A stretch of 64,000 nt of DNA, taken from NCBI GenBank assembly GCA_963580285.1, contig OY757021.1:95157221-95221220 (forward strand). Direction: 5' to 3'. A model generated the notes under the pieces. The model was not told where the DNA came from. It did no database searches and saw nothing but the letters and a program-made list of their open reading frames with translations. The position numbers and the translations under genes are program-made. Origin of the DNA: Lucinisca nassula (taxonomy: Eukaryota; Mollusca; Bivalvia; Lucinida; Lucinidae). Below, in pieces: positions 46,871 to 59,335 of the stretch (its first letter is position 1; each line of letters starts with the position of its first letter).

Positions 46871-49800
46871 CAATGTCCTAGAAAGGGCCGCCAGGCATAT
46901 ATGGTATAATACTGTAAACATAGGTTTTGGTGCTTATCTTTGTTTTGCTTTGCTTTCTGTCATGCCGAATACAATTATATTTAAGGTTTAAGGGTCTTGT
47001 GGTATTTGCTTAAATTTACAATTGCCTACAATTTCGATGTGTATCTAGAACACTAACAAAGTCTGTTCTTAATACAGAAATAATAAAAAAAATATATAGT
47101 AAAGAATAATTTTTGTTGTTGGAAGAAATTTAAACATTGAATTTGTGATCAAATAACCTTTGAAATGGTCTATTTTATTTGATCTAAGTTTCCGTTTTAC
47201 CCCATCAGAAATATATCATTTTACACCAACATATACTGAAGTCCGTGTACTAGGTACACAGGGAATAAATTTTTGTTTTCTTCAAAAACATCATTACTCT
47301 GCACTATGCATTGACATCCGTGTGCACATGGTACGGTTTTACACTGGCGGTAAACAAGTGAAGTAATAGGTCACAGACGGGTAAATATAAGCAGGGCAGC
47401 TATTGGTCAAAAGCTTTGTGGATAATCAGGAGTATATCTTGAAAGTAAACTGTCCTGCGATTGGACAATAATAGATGTGGTGAAATTAAAAGCAGTTGCT
47501 TTGACAAATAGATATTTTCTGCAAAGGGGGTCTTTCAAGGTATAGGAAATTTGCATTGGTTTCTGCCCACGCTTGGATTTTGATGAAATTATGCACAATA
47601 ATTTCCTTGGGTATAACCATTATAATTACGATGCATTCACTTTTAAATTTTATTTTCGTAGTAAATTTATTACATATTTTATGAAGTCTCTATCACAACA
47701 GAGAGTACTCTGATATAAACTTGTCCACAGTATTCAGAGTTTCATATATCTAATGCTGCTATATTTTATGAATTAAAGCCATAATTGGTGAGTTAGTTGA
47801 TACTATGAATGACCTCATATGTCTAGTAATAGTGGCTGGGCATTCAGTTTTCTTTGATGGTGTCCCCATATTTCAGCTTCTATTTTTGTATTCATTAAAA
47901 TTTTATATGCATTTTTACCATGTTCCAATTTTTGTCAAGACACCATTTCAGCATAAAAACTACCCACATATCATAGGAACATGTTGATGAATTTTGATGG
48001 AAATTGAGGACCGGTAACATTGTGTTTTAACAGACTGAATACTGATAGTCCTAATTCAGCAAAATGTGAAATTATATGATTATCATGTTTTGGTCATGCT
48101 GTTTAATAATACTTTACTATTGCTTTCAATTTGGATGGCTATAGTATAGTATGGTTTGTGTAAGTAGTTCATAGCATAATTATAAGCATTATTTCTAAAC
48201 ATCCATTTCGGTAAATTTGCCCCCTATGGAACAAACTATTTTGTCTACAGAACTATACCGCAAAGGTTTTGATGACAAACATCATCAAACGCACCCATGT
48301 AATCATGTGCACAGTTTTCTGTCTAATTTGGTAATGGTGCTAAGGTGATGTTTATATTTAACATTCAAATCAACAACATACCAGTCACTTTAGATGTTGC
48401 TTCAGATTTTGTGAGATTTGTTATCCGACTCGAGATAAATTACTCTCAAGTCAAACTGTTGTTTGTTTATTTAACCCTAACTGTCAATTTAAAAAGAAAG
48501 GTTTACTCTAGGGAAAATCAATAACACTTGAGATTACTTTTCCTGGACATTAAGTTTTCAGAATTTGCATCTGCATAGGCACTAGCCAATCTATCTTTTT
48601 GTATAGCCCCTATGAACGAAATCAAACGGCTTCCTGAAGCTGTATTCCAAAGCAATTTGAATTTGCTTTTAGAATTCACATGGTCGTACATTTGTCAGTG
48701 TTCCAAAACTTATGTGATCATGATTGTGTTGTCTATATATTTGTATAGGGCTTTCACTTCATTTACCTATCTCAGCAGTTGTTGCAGTAATTACAAAGTA
48801 CATTATGTAAGATATCAAGAAGCATTTAAACTGTTAATAATAATTATTCAATCTGTGAGTAGTTATCCTATGAGTAATGCACTCATAGGATTTTAAGTTA
48901 TTTCAGTAAATACATTGTGATGCTTTTTTCTGTCCAAATACTGCAATGCTCTTTCTAAGCTGAGAGATACATTGCACAGAAATGTACTGGTAATTATTAA
49001 TGAACAAAAAGCAAGCAAGAACAGTGCTTAAGAAAACAGTGAACTTGTATTCAACAGAAACATTCAAGAAGTGGTTGAAAGTTTTACAACCAGAAAAAAA
49101 TACTAAAGGCTCGCTTCCGATAAATTAACCACTATATTGGCAAAGTAAATAGAAAAAATAAGACACTAAAGAAACGTCAACAATTACAATACCAATGCAG
49201 AAAAGATGTACTATAATGAAGGAAACTGTTTCTCTCCCTGTCTAATAGCAAAATTTCTCTAGGTCATGGAATAGCTTTGTTTACACCAAATATTCTTCGC
49301 CTCATCCATCAATGATATCTTTTGCAACAGAAACTCAATATCAGTGACATTTCGATTTTTGGAAATACTGACCAATAATTACTGTAACTTTCTTGTTAGG
49401 ATAATAATCCTTCGTTCATAAAGACAGAGTATACCTAAGGCTTAATCTGGCCATGGATTTATCAACAGAACTATTTTTTCTAGTAACAACAAACCACTGT
49501 CCATTGCGTCCTTGCATACCAGCTTGGTATGGAAATGAAAATAATGGATCTCCTTGCCTTACACCTATTTGAGTAGCATGACTTATGCAAAGCCATTAAA
49601 TAAAGTTGCACATGTTCACAATAATTTTGCTGCTAATAAAAAAGCAATATATGTTGTTAAGCCTAATTTGTTGATAAGAATACCTTTTGATTTAGTGTTT
49701 TACTATCTACTATTTTGGATAGATCATAGTGTATAAATGTAAGGAAAATATCAGAAATTCATGATATTTTAATAGTTTCATAAGCTAGATCAGCTCAATA

Positions 49801-50670
49801 TGTATTCATTTTGATTTGTATAATCTCATTTTTATTACGTAAGTGTTACGAATTGCCTTTTTGTAAGGTTCTTGGATGATTTCAATAAAATAGTAAATTT
49901 TGCAGAAACGACTTACATCCATTAAAGGTGTAAATCTACAGTGTTACCGGTTTCGGATTTTCATTAAATTTGGCATAGCTAAAGAAGATACATATGGCAA
50001 GTTTTCCTAGTAAAATGAAATCTTGACAAAGACTAGAACATATTCATCTTAGGGATTGAATTTTGATGATTTTCTAAAATTTTAATTAAAAAATGAGATT
50101 TTTTATAATTATTTTCTCAGAAAATGTAAACTTTAATTAATTCAAAAGGTTTTTTAGTATCAAAGGAATGCCTGTGGAGTACTGCATTCAATCCAGTGCA
50201 CAGATCTTGAAACTAAATAAAACATAAGATTTAAGACGCACTTATTTAGAGACAGGCACCAGCTCATGGAGGGAGTCAGTTAGAGTGGCCTCCTGAGTCC
50301 TACTTTGATTTATATAATTTATTAAATACATTTTTATAGGTTGTATATGCTGAGTTATTAATATACAAAGTTTAAAGAAAAAACATGCATGGGCACAAAT
50401 GAAAGACCCCCTTTCAAGAAAAAAATCTACTTGTCTCATGAACTGGTTTGAAAGCTGTGGCTCACAAAATAGGACATTATTATTATTTTTTTTAATTTTC
50501 ATTGTTTATTTTCTGTGGGATTAGGGGTACCGGAAACTACATGTGGATGCTGGTCAACCTGGTAATTCTTTACTTTTGATTGGTAGATCTAAGTCCAAAC
50601 TATAATTCTAGATTAAACCTTCGTGTAACGAGTGTTGTGAGCGTCAGAATTTTAGGAAAGGCTATAATGG
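46871..50670. other. Intron 7: long AT-rich stretch without recognised elements
   Basis: Nearly 3.8 kb with no TE family seen elsewhere in the window and no exon with matching phase. Short open frames (for example 48612-48896, 47160-47366) are AT-rich and unsupported. It is the least repeat-rich intron segment here. Confidence 0.5.
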
Positions 50671-50671
50671 A

Positions 50672-51132
50672 ATATGTTCTATAAAAGGGTTATCCTTTTG
50701 AAGCAAGGAATACACCACATAAGTGAAAAATATGGAGTGTACATGTTTTCTGGGCCAGACTAGCTAGTTTCGGAAAATTAGGCCTCATCAGTGACCCTCA
50801 GATATTTTCAAAATTCCACAATGGAATCACTTATCCTAAAGGACAAGAAAATATAATCTACACTATGATATAGGGCAGGGAGACGTTTTACCGTCGCCAC
50901 ACATTCCCACACACCAGCTGTAGTGAAGTTAAATATGTTCTATAAAAGGGTTATCCTTTGGAAGCAAGGAATACACCACAGAAGTGAAAAATATGGGGTG
51001 TACATGTTTTCTGGGCCAGACTAGCTAGTTTCGGCCAATTAGGCCTCATCAGTGACCCTCAGATATTTTCAAAATTCCACAATGGAATCAATGATCCAAA
51101 AGGACAAGAAAATATAATCTACACTATGATGT
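50672..51132 (+). repeat. 261-bp satellite, about two units
   Basis: Units from 50672 and 50936 carry ATATGTTCTATAAAAGGG, TAGCTAGTTTCGG and GGCCTCATCAGTGACCCTC. A SINE follows directly. Confidence 0.9.
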
Positions 51133-51179
51133 AAGTCTGTGGAAAAACATTTACGAGTCTGTGCCCATTATTTATCATA

Positions 51180-51302
51180 CATATCGTTATTCAGCCTCTC
51201 TACTACATCACAGGGGAGGGCCGGGTCGACCGGGACTCGAACCCAGGGCCTTTTCACTCTACCGACTGAGCTACCGAGTCCCACGGTCGACCTGTTTACA
51301 TT
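51180..51302 (-). mobile_element. tRNA-derived SINE head
   Basis: On the minus strand ACTCGGTAGCTCAGTCGGTA is A-box-like and GGGTTCGAGTCCCGG B-box-like, close to a tRNA 5' half and T-arm. The region after the B box continues CGACCCGGCCCTCCCCTGTG without an acceptor stem. A related decayed head is at about 51735-51815. Confidence 0.77.
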
Positions 51303-51481
51303 TCCCCACCCTGCCTTATGAGATTCTTCCCAAACATTCGTCGCGAATATTTTCGTCTCGAGTCTTTAACTTTTATTTATTCCGGCTGCGATACTTATTT
51401 TTCATACTTTTACATGCTCTCAGACGAAGGGCTGAACACACACTGATCAACACATCACATGAACACGTCCGTGAAATGAAG

Positions 51482-51668
51482 ACCCCCTCCCCTATACCCC
51501 ACTTTATATAGAGAAAACGGGTTTACAGGGGTATACATTAGTTTTCTTATTTTTGATCCAAGTCATAGGATGTGAGTACTCGTTAGAACCGCCTCAATGA
51601 GCCGGTTCTAACGAGCACCCATAACCTATGTTTGCTGTATTTGTAAGAAAAATATCACGGATTTTCAT
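51482..51668. mobile_element. Foldback MITE, truncated
   Basis: CCCTATACCCCACTTTATAT, then CTCGTTAGAACCGCCTCAAT and GCCGGTTCTAACGAGCACCC. The terminal arms are incomplete. Confidence 0.75.
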
Positions 51669-51937
51669 CAGAAAAGTAGCCATTTTGGAGATGTGAAAAA
51701 ATGCACTATGTCGCACGGGTCTGTTATCGTAATGAAATGTCACAGGGGAGGAAGAAGAACATGAACCGATCGGTACACGAACCCAGAGCCTTCCGCATAC
51801 CGTACACTCTACTGATGCTTTAGATGATTTCTATTGTAAAGAACAGAATTTGATATTTTTCCCGAAATACGCCAATGACCTGTCCAATCATAACGTTTAA
51901 CCCATTGCATGTGGTAAACCTCTAAATGGGTACCTTG

Positions 51938-51984
51938 GCAAACAGTGCAGGCCGAGATCAGACGCCGCCGAATGCAATATTTGC
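51938..51984. repeat. Short hairpin repeat (GCAAACAGTG family), half copy
   Basis: GCAAACAGTGCAGGCCGAGA through GACGCCGCCGAATGC; most of the second arm is missing. Confidence 0.7.
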
Positions 51985-52086
51985 TAACAGAATTTTCCTT
52001 CAAAAATAGAATAAAAACTAAAACATAGGCCTGGCACCCCTTATGTGACAAATGAACTTGTTCAACACATAACAATGGTGAAGTCC

Positions 52087-52815
52087 ACTAAACTCCGTTC
52101 AGAAAATCTGAATCATCGATTTTTTCGTTTCTTCCTTTTAATACTCATTTAAGCCCATACATCACTATGAGAAAGTTTTAGACCTGACTCTCCGCCGACT
52201 TCTCCAGGAAGTCGTATGCCTCTGCGACTGTCAGGAAAGGCTGTGATTATTTGGAGAAAATTCCAAAACAAAGAAATGAGACCACAAACTAAGTCCATTT
52301 GATGATGATTGTCAGGTAAAATAATACATATTCAAATCCATGTGATGCACTTTATAAATAGCTATGCAATTACGACATACCCTACATTCGAATGGCTAGA
52401 TAGAAGCTCACTAGGAACGGGGAGCCACTAGCGCGATGTGCTGTCAACAGTGGTCAAAATGAATTATACCGATATCAGATGTGGTGTCACAGCTAATGAT
52501 TTTCCATGAAGTGATCGTGCAATTAAAATATAGACGCCCTTGTTATTTACAAGAGCAGTAACCACTTCTATATATGGTTTAAAAGGGTGTGTCGAACCTG
52601 TCAGAATGTCTTAGTCTGTGAAAGAAAATTTTGATTTTGCAATTTTCTCCAAATAAGCACAGCCTTTCCTGGCTGTCGCAGAGGCATTCGACTTGTTGGA
52701 GAAATCGGCGGAGGGTGAGGTCTACAACTTTCCCATAGTGATGTATGGGCTAAAACGAGTATTAAAAGAAAGAAACGAAAAATCGATGATTCAGATTTTC
52801 TGAACAGAGTTTAGT
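52087..52815. mobile_element. DNA element with ~180-bp terminal inverted repeats
   Basis: ACTAAACTCCGTTCAGAAAA on the left is answered by the complement at 52796-52815. Pairing goes on for about 180 bp, including GAATCATCGATTTTTTCG, CATACATCACTATG, GTCGCAGAGGCAT-type and AAGGCTGTG blocks. The 360-bp interior holds no evident transposase, so it is non-autonomous. Confidence 0.87.
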
Positions 52816-53289
52816 ATTCAATGGGTCAACCGACGTGCCAGTTGAATAGTTGAATATACATAGCCCACTAAGACGAAAAACTGCCACATGGCATACTGGA
52901 GCCGTATATTTTCAGACAATTCACTTATTTATCCAAAACGACACTACAGAATCGAGTGCAATATAAAGATTGTCAAACGACTAGATTTTGACCCGTTCAC
53001 GGTTAACTGACCTCGCAGTTCTTAAACTTTGACATTTGTTGATTGCAAAAGCAAAAGGTATTTATATTTCTTTCGCAAAATTAGTATATTTTCATTTATT
53101 AACTAAGAAGTTTTAACGATGCGAGGTCATTAGTTTTAATAACTGGACCCAGGTTGACAAGTCAATGGAAAGAACACATACATGTACTTGAAAAACATTT
53201 TTTGTACAGAGAAATGGTATGCATAGATTCTCTTATTTCTGTTCATATCTATAGATTATTGGGCGGTTGAAACGAACACCTACAGTATA

Positions 53290-53500
53290 TACAGTAAACT
53301 TCCTATATTAAGACCACCTTTGGGACTGTTCAAAAGTGGTCTTTATGACCACTTTTGAACAGTCCCAAAGGTGGTCTCTGACTGGAGGACATTGTGTACA
53401 GAAAGCACGAAGTAAGAATAACTGCACCCTTCTAAACAATCTTTTAGAGCAGAATTAGTCTTAATTTTAGATGATCTTAATAGCGGAATTTTACTGTACT
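53290..53500. mobile_element. MITE with TIRs and internal palindrome (GACCACCTTTGGG family), copy 1
   Basis: The ends TACAGTAAACTTCCTATATT and AATAGCGGAATTTTACTGTA are inverted. Inside, GACCACCTTTGGGACTGTTC and its complement form a hairpin of about 80 bp. It lies 105 bp upstream of exon 8. Confidence 0.85.
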
Positions 53501-53605
53501 TTGAGCATGTATAAGAACCATATCATATTTTCCTCTGATAGTTTCATTCGTACTGTCATGCAGATCAGCATCATTACACATGCTTGTGATTTCTTTATGT
53601 TTCAG

Positions 53606-53682
53606 ATGGTCTACTTATGTCGATTAATTTAACAAGGAGGACAAAACTAAAGATTATTAAAGGAAGGATAGAGACACAACAG
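53606..53682 (+). CDS. PARP14-like: PARP14-like exon 8: first strand of macrodomain 2
   Basis: The exon lies between TATGTTTCAG and gttcag. It converts incoming phase 1 to phase 0, exactly what the next exon needs. The peptide is GLLMSINLTRRTKLKIIKGR followed by IETQQ. The segment LKIIKGRIETQQ aligns with the opening strand of a macrodomain (VxIxxGDIxxxxVDVIVN), and the following exon begins with the next strand, EHVIV. The Asp of the usual GDI is an Arg here. It is too short for an ORF scan and was found by phase and family pattern. Confidence 0.75.
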
Positions 53683-53731
53683 GTTCAGTTTTACTGTGAT
53701 TATATGAACGTTTCTTTTTTCTGTAGATTTT

Positions 53732-54110
53732 TAGTTAGGAGGCCTTCATGCGGCCTGAACAAATTATTTGTCTAAATCTCAACGGAAGTAAGGGCGAGGA
53801 TTGTGGCCACTTAAAATCGATTTAAGCCCCCCAGTGGAAATCATTCCACTGACCGTTCCAAGGCGGTTCTTCTGTGGCGGTTTATTTATTGTGTTGTTTG
53901 TTACTTACTGTGTGTATCACTTGTGTATTTTTATTTTGGATGGCCATATGGCCATTTTGTAGGAAAGTAACTGTCCTTATGGCCTTTCTTTGTTTAGGTT
54001 TCCATTATGGTCTGGTCGCTTAATGTTTGTGTTTCTTTCCCTTTGGTGCCTTTGATGGGTGGAGTAAGTTAATTGTATCGATTCCTGATCTTTGTTTTAC
54101 TTCTACTTTT
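53732..54110 (+). mobile_element. Solo PLE 3' tail (subtype a)
   Basis: It runs from TAGGAGGCCTTCATGCGG through CCAAGGCGGTTCTTCTGTGG to GTTTTACTTCTACTTT, nearly identical to the tail of copies 1 and 2. It starts 50 bp downstream of exon 8. Confidence 0.85.
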
Positions 54111-54149
54111 CTTTGATACAATACTTTTACTTTCAAACATCAGACATCT

Positions 54150-54305
54150 CCGATTCTCGTGAGCACGTCTATGCCAATAACATTATTGTTAACCCCATAA
54201 GGATATACATAAATTTCCTTATTTTGCTCAAAATCATAGCGGGGTACTCTTTAGAACAACCTAAATTAGGCGGTTTTAAGGAGCACCCAGAATCTATACA
54301 TTGCA
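54150..54305. mobile_element. Foldback MITE, strongly decayed
   Basis: ACTCTTTAGAACAACCTAAA, GGCGGTTTTAAGGAGCACCC and GAGCACGTCTATGCCAATAA resemble the foldback family at low identity. Confidence 0.5.
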
Positions 54306-54774
54306 TTTGCCTTCTGTTCCATGGAAATTTATGACAGGTTTCAGAGCACCCATTCATAAATCAACAATGAAACACAAATACATGTGTCCTGTGCTGGAAG
54401 CTAAACTTAGCACGTGCATATCTTTCATGTGACATACGGATTTACAGAAAATCAGCATGCAATGGTATAAGTAATAAGCTTATTTCATTGAAACTTCAGT
54501 AACTCGACCGCAGATGGATTTTTAAAAGTATTTATTATTTTCTGATCCTTTGGGATCGGATCATTGAATTAATTTAGAATCATTTTGAAAATAGAGTTCT
54601 GCTTAGTCCGGTGCTAGAGGGCGTGTTCGGTGTTGCACATCCCATTACTGGTCATGAACAGACTCGATAAAACCGAGCCTGCTATTTTCGTTTATTTTGG
54701 TGTTTTTCTTTGCTTCCAAACAATCTAACTTTTCAGAACTTATTTAGAGTCTTCCCATAGCTGCAGATACCAAT

Positions 54775-54985
54775 ATACAGTACAATCCCTACATTACGAC
54801 CACCTTTGGGACTGTTCAAAAGTGGTCATAGACCACTTTTGAACAGTCCCAAAGATGGTCTCTTACTAGAGGACCCTGGGTGTAGCAGACACGAATAAAG
54901 AACAGCTGAATCCTTTTGAATACGCATTTAAAAGCAGAAATAGTCTTAATTTTATCTGGTCTTAATAACGGATTTTTTTTTTGTA
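54775..54985. mobile_element. MITE (GACCACCTTTGGG family), copy 2
   Basis: TACAGTACAATCCCTACATT, the hairpin GACCACCTTTGGGACTGTTC with its complement, and GGTCTTAATAACGGATTTTT at the right end. Confidence 0.83.
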
Positions 54986-55028
54986 TTCAGGATTGGTTAG
55001 GGGGGATTTATCTTGAAAACGTTTGTTT

Positions 55029-55145
55029 GAATTAAGGTTTACATCACCGTCAACACTATTTAGGTAAGTTTTGAGACGTTACTTCCAGTTTTGTGGGACT
55101 TTAATCTGACATTGAGATGAAATGACATCACAAATCCTGCCGCCT
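55029..55145 (-). mobile_element. SINE-like 300-bp repeat, partial copy
   Basis: GTTTACATCACCGTCAACAC, GTTTTGAGACGTTACTTCCA and GACATTGAGATGAAATGACA correspond to the 3' half of the family. Confidence 0.7.
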
Positions 55146-55262
55146 TTAACTGCCGGTAAATCTTGACCCTAGCTTCATTTAATATTCCCATCATTAAATA
55201 CAAAATTTTCGGTTCGCATAATGGTTTCCTAACTCCACCAGTGCATCACCACAGGCAAATGA

Positions 55263-55455
55263 ACAGTAAAATTCCTACATTTAGACCACCTTTGGGACTG
55301 TTCAAAAATGGACTTAAAACCACTTTTGGATAGTCCCAAAGTTGGTCTTACACTGGTGAAAGACAAAGAAAATATACCTGAAACATTTTAAATATGCTTT
55401 TTAAAGCATAATTTTTCTAAATTTTAGGTGGTAAAAGCGGAATTTCAATGTGAAT
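55263..55455. mobile_element. MITE (GACCACCTTTGGG family), copy 3
   Basis: ACAGTAAAATTCCTACATTT, then a less perfect hairpin GACCACCTTTGGGACTGTTC/AGTCCCAAAGTTGGTC, then AAAAGCGGAATTTCAATG. It ends 165 bp upstream of exon 9. Confidence 0.8.
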
Positions 55456-55618
55456 CAAATTTAGTCCCTGCGATGAAGCAAAGGCGAATGCTTCTGATCG
55501 ATACCCATGCCACGGTTAGCCTGACCTCGAACAAAAATTTCTCATGTTCATTTACGGGAAAGATATAGGTGTCGGGCGCCATATTACCAATCTCTTGTAG
55601 AATATTGCTTTATTCCAG

Positions 55619-55840
55619 GAACATGTAATTGTGTGCACTACACCTCAGTTTCCGAATCTAGTAGGGGCAGTTGCAAATGCTCTCGTTCAGGCGGGTGGAC
55701 AGTCTATCGCAGCAGAATGCACACAAAAGGGAGAGCTGAAATTCGGAGACGTGATTTCTACTGACAAGGGATCTCTGCAGTGTAAAGAGTTGTTTCATGT
55801 ACGAACCTTGATGGACTGGAGTGACACTGATGGTCCGAAG
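55619..55840 (+). CDS. PARP14-like: PARP14-like exon 9: macrodomain 2, N-terminal half
   Basis: The acceptor is TTTATTCCAG at 55618 and the donor gtaatc at 55841; 74 codons, phase 0 at both ends. The peptide EHVIVCTTPQFPNL, VGAVANALVQAGG, KFGDVISTDKGSL and ELFHVRTLMDW follows the order of macrodomain strands and helices. The position of NAAN reads CTTP, and the GGG(V/L)A loop reads VGAVA. The ADP-ribose contacts of the first loop are therefore lost. The open frame stops soon after the donor. Confidence 0.87.
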
Positions 55841-55889
55841 GTAATCGATTTTATGCCCCAAACTTTGAAGAAGTTGTGAGGGAAAATTG

Positions 55890-57370
55890 CCTTTGCTTTT
55901 TTTCGTCCATCTGTCCGTCTGTAAGTCCGTCCGTTTTTCCGTAACGCACAAAAGATGCATCGTATGTTAGTAACCATATATGCTAGGGTTCTGAAATTTT
56001 ATACGTGGATTGCTTATGAAAAAATAGCAGACCTATATTTTTCTTTTCAGTAAGACTTCTTGTTGCAGACTTATGGCCCTTTGCAGAATTAGGTGATTTT
56101 GCACAGAGAAAAGCTTGTAAGCAAAATATCTCAAGAATCCCTTTGGCTAAGCTATTGGAATTTTGCACGGAGTTTGGAACTAATGTGAAGATGACTTGAT
56201 AGAATATTGGTATACTGTTGTTAAAATTGACTGAATTGTGCCCTTTTATGGACTAACAAAAATTCGCAAGAAACGCTTGGGTTAGGCTAGAAATTTTGAA
56301 GGCTGTTTAAAACTAATGTGGAGATGATCTGATTAAAAAGTAGAAGTGGAGCCCATGATCAGGAATCGACACAATTAACCCACAGCTCCCATCATAGACA
56401 CCAAAGAGAAAGAAACACAAACATAATACAACAGACCCCAATGGAAACATCAACAGCGGAAAGCCAAAAGGACTGTTACTTTCCCACAAAATGGCCAATA
56501 GGCTATCCAAAATAAAATATTATAAGCGACACAAACACCCAAAGACAAACCATAACAAAAATAAGCCGCGACAGAAGAACCGCCTGGGAACGGTCAGCAG
56601 AAACAAATTCCAGTGGGAGGCTTAAATCGATTTTACGTTTTAAGGTTTGGTATAATTTTATATAAAATTGACCGAAGTATACCCCTTTGTGCATTTTGGT
56701 AAAGGAAAAGCTTGTAATCAAAATATCTCAAGAACCGCACGGCATAGGCTATTGGCATTTTGCAGGCTATTGGGATCCAATATGATGATGATCTTATCAA
56801 ATTTTGGTATAAATTTATGAAAGATTTACCAAATAATTCCCCTTTGTGGACTAAGACATTTTGGCATAGGAAAAGCTTGTAAACAGTATATCTCAAGAAA
56901 TTTTGCAGGCTGTTTTAAACCAATGTGAAGATGACTTGATTGATTTTTTTTGTATGATTTTATGGAAAACTGGCCAAATAATGTCCCTGTATGGACTTGG
57001 CATTTTGGCACTGGAGAAGCTTGTAAGTGAAATATCTCAAGAACCATAGTACCAGGCTCTTGAAATTTTGATGGCTGCTTGGAACCACTGTGAAGTTGAT
57101 CTGCTTAATGTTTGGTAAAAATTTATAAAATTAGACCCAATTATCCCCTTTCTGGACTTGGACATGTTGGCATAGGAAAACCAGGTAAGAAAATATCTCA
57201 AGAACCGCTTTGGCTAGGCTCTTGAAATATTGTAGGCAGATTGGTGTAGTTGTCTTGATTAAATTTTGATATACATGTAATTTTATAAACATTTTAATAA
57301 ATCATACGCCTTTGGGTATTTAAACATAGTAAGAGCTTGTAAGCAAACTGCACCAAGAACTGCTTGGTCA
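55890..57370. repeat. Element with GTCCGT microsatellite and ~160-bp array
   Basis: After TCCATCTGTCCGTCTGTAAG come about seven diverged units with GGAAAAGCTTGTAA, ATATCTCAAGAACCG, GGCTATTGGCATTTTGCAGG and GATGATCTTATCAAATTTTG. A minus-strand PLE tail (56337-56640) lies inside. Open frames here are repeat ORFs. Confidence 0.8.
56337..56640 (-). mobile_element. Solo PLE 3' tail (subtype b), minus strand
   Basis: In reverse complement: GGCGGTTCTTCTGTCGCGGC, TTGGATAGCCTATTGGCC and GGGAGCTGTGGGTTAATTGT. It is inserted in the 160-bp array. Confidence 0.83.
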
Positions 57371-58915
57371 TTAGTAGATTGTGGCTTCTGTATACCAGGG
57401 TATCCTGAAACCTCATCAGAGCATACACTCGAGATCACCTCCTGCATAACAAGATCACTAAGACCTTTTGTGGAAACAAACTCCGTCTGATCTTAGTCTG
57501 TTAGTCTAAAGTGTTAGTCTGTTAGTCTAAAGTGTTAATTCATGTCGACTTAAGGGCATGTGCTGGAAAATAATTGCCAAACTGAAAACTGTTTGAGAGT
57601 CTGTATATGTTCAATTTTATATACTGGCTCCCCACATTTTAAATAAAAAAAACATATGTCACGGTGCTGAATCTTAAGTAATCTGAACATGAAGGAAATC
57701 ACTCCAGACTGTTTCCAGAAATATAAGAAAACAACCATGTTAGTACAAGCATGTCAAAAATGACTTTTGTCTAGCTTTTAAACATTTATTTTAGTCAGAA
57801 TGATATAGTAAAAGATACTGCTACCTATCATTAGCCTATTTTTCAAGCTCAGAAAAGGTTTTGCAAAATCAATGTTTGTCATCAACCAAAATGTCTTTAA
57901 ATTAATTCATTGTCTTCGATATTTTGGAACATACAGAAAAATGCTACATTGAATTTTTCATAAGACACGTGGTGTTCTCTGGGTAATGTTTTTAGAGAAT
58001 AGAACATTCAAAGAAAAGTAGGGGTCACAGTGCTAATTTATGTTTTATTAAACAATCTGTTCCCCTACCCTCCGATGCATTACATAGTAAAAATATATAT
58101 AAATTGTTTCAAAAAAGATGGTGAATCACAGACAGATACTTGTAAATAGTAGCTGGCCATAATATGCATGACAGCAAATCATTTAAGTAATAATGTAACC
58201 ATTTAGGTTGATCTCATCATGAGTTAATGCTGAATTTGTTTTTTCAAAGGTCGCAATGTTACTGTTTTCGTAAAGTTTATAGCCAAGGTGAACATGTTTA
58301 ATAATGAAATGAACCCAAAACAATACCTGTTTCACGAATTTCAACCATTTTCATACCCAACAGTGGTCATTTATGTGGGATTATCAAACAAAATTGGAGA
58401 ATTACTAGCATTTGTCTTTGAGTATTTGCTAACTTATATAAAGTGTATTCTGGCCTTAATAGTGCTGACTGGGCCATTGAACTCCAAACCAACATAAATC
58501 CCGTCTGGCCATCTATTCACATTGTACTTGTGTTATCGTTAGGGGCAACAGTTGGGGGTATCGTGTTTCAAAAACTCCAGCTCTAGTTTCACTTACGTTA
58601 ACAAATAACAAGTTTGCAAATAGTTAATATAGAGCAGCTTGGTTGTCGAAATTTTACACATAGGGCGCTTTGAACAGTTTTGCTGCACGCACGACGATGG
58701 TCGCAAAATACCCGAGCGTTGTGACTTAAGCCTCCTTAATTTTTTTTGTTGTCCACTACTTTGTGAAGAAGGAATGACTGACTGCAGTACGATCTACAAA
58801 TTTTTAACCCTAATCCCGCTGCATAATGAATTTAGCCTCACCCATTTCTAACTTTGACCCAATCAGATTACTTGATGTAATTCAGAAGTCATCTGATTGG
58901 GTTTTCAAAGGTGGA
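57371..58915. other. Intron 9 segment without recognised elements
   Basis: AT-rich. The string GTGCTGACTGGGCCATTGAACTCC at about 58460-58485 resembles the 3' end of a SINE-type repeat. No exon is supported; exons 9 and 10 join in phase directly. Confidence 0.5.
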
Positions 58916-58924
58916 GTTTTTGTG

Positions 58925-59335
58925 TTCTCGGAGATGAGGTAGGAGGCCTTCGTGCGGACTGAAAAATAATTGTCTAAATCGCGACGGAAGTACGGGCGAG
59001 GATTGCAGACGCGTAAAATCGAATTAACCCCCCCCCCCCCCACACACACACACACACTCAGTGGAATTCGTTTCACTGACCGTTCAAGATGGTTCTTCTG
59101 TCGCGGTTTATTTTTGTTATGATTTGTCTTTTAGTGTGTTTGTTGCTTTTAATTTTTCCTTTGGATAGCCAATTGTCAATATGTGAGAAAGTAACTGTCC
59201 TTTTGGCTTTCCGCTATTGATGTTTCCATTAGGGTCTAGTTGTTTCATGTTGTTGTTTTTTTACCCTTTGGTGTCTCCGAGCTGTGGGTTAATTGTATCG
59301 ATTCCTGGTCATTGGCTTCACTTTTGTTTTGTCGT
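58925..59335 (+). mobile_element. Solo PLE 3' tail (subtype b) with expanded C and CA runs
   Basis: TAGGAGGCCTTCGTGCGGAC, CAAGATGGTTCTTCTGTCGC and GTTAATTGTATCGATTCCTG. A poly-C tract (about 59028-59040) followed by (CA)n sits where other copies read CCCCCCAGTGG. Confidence 0.83.
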
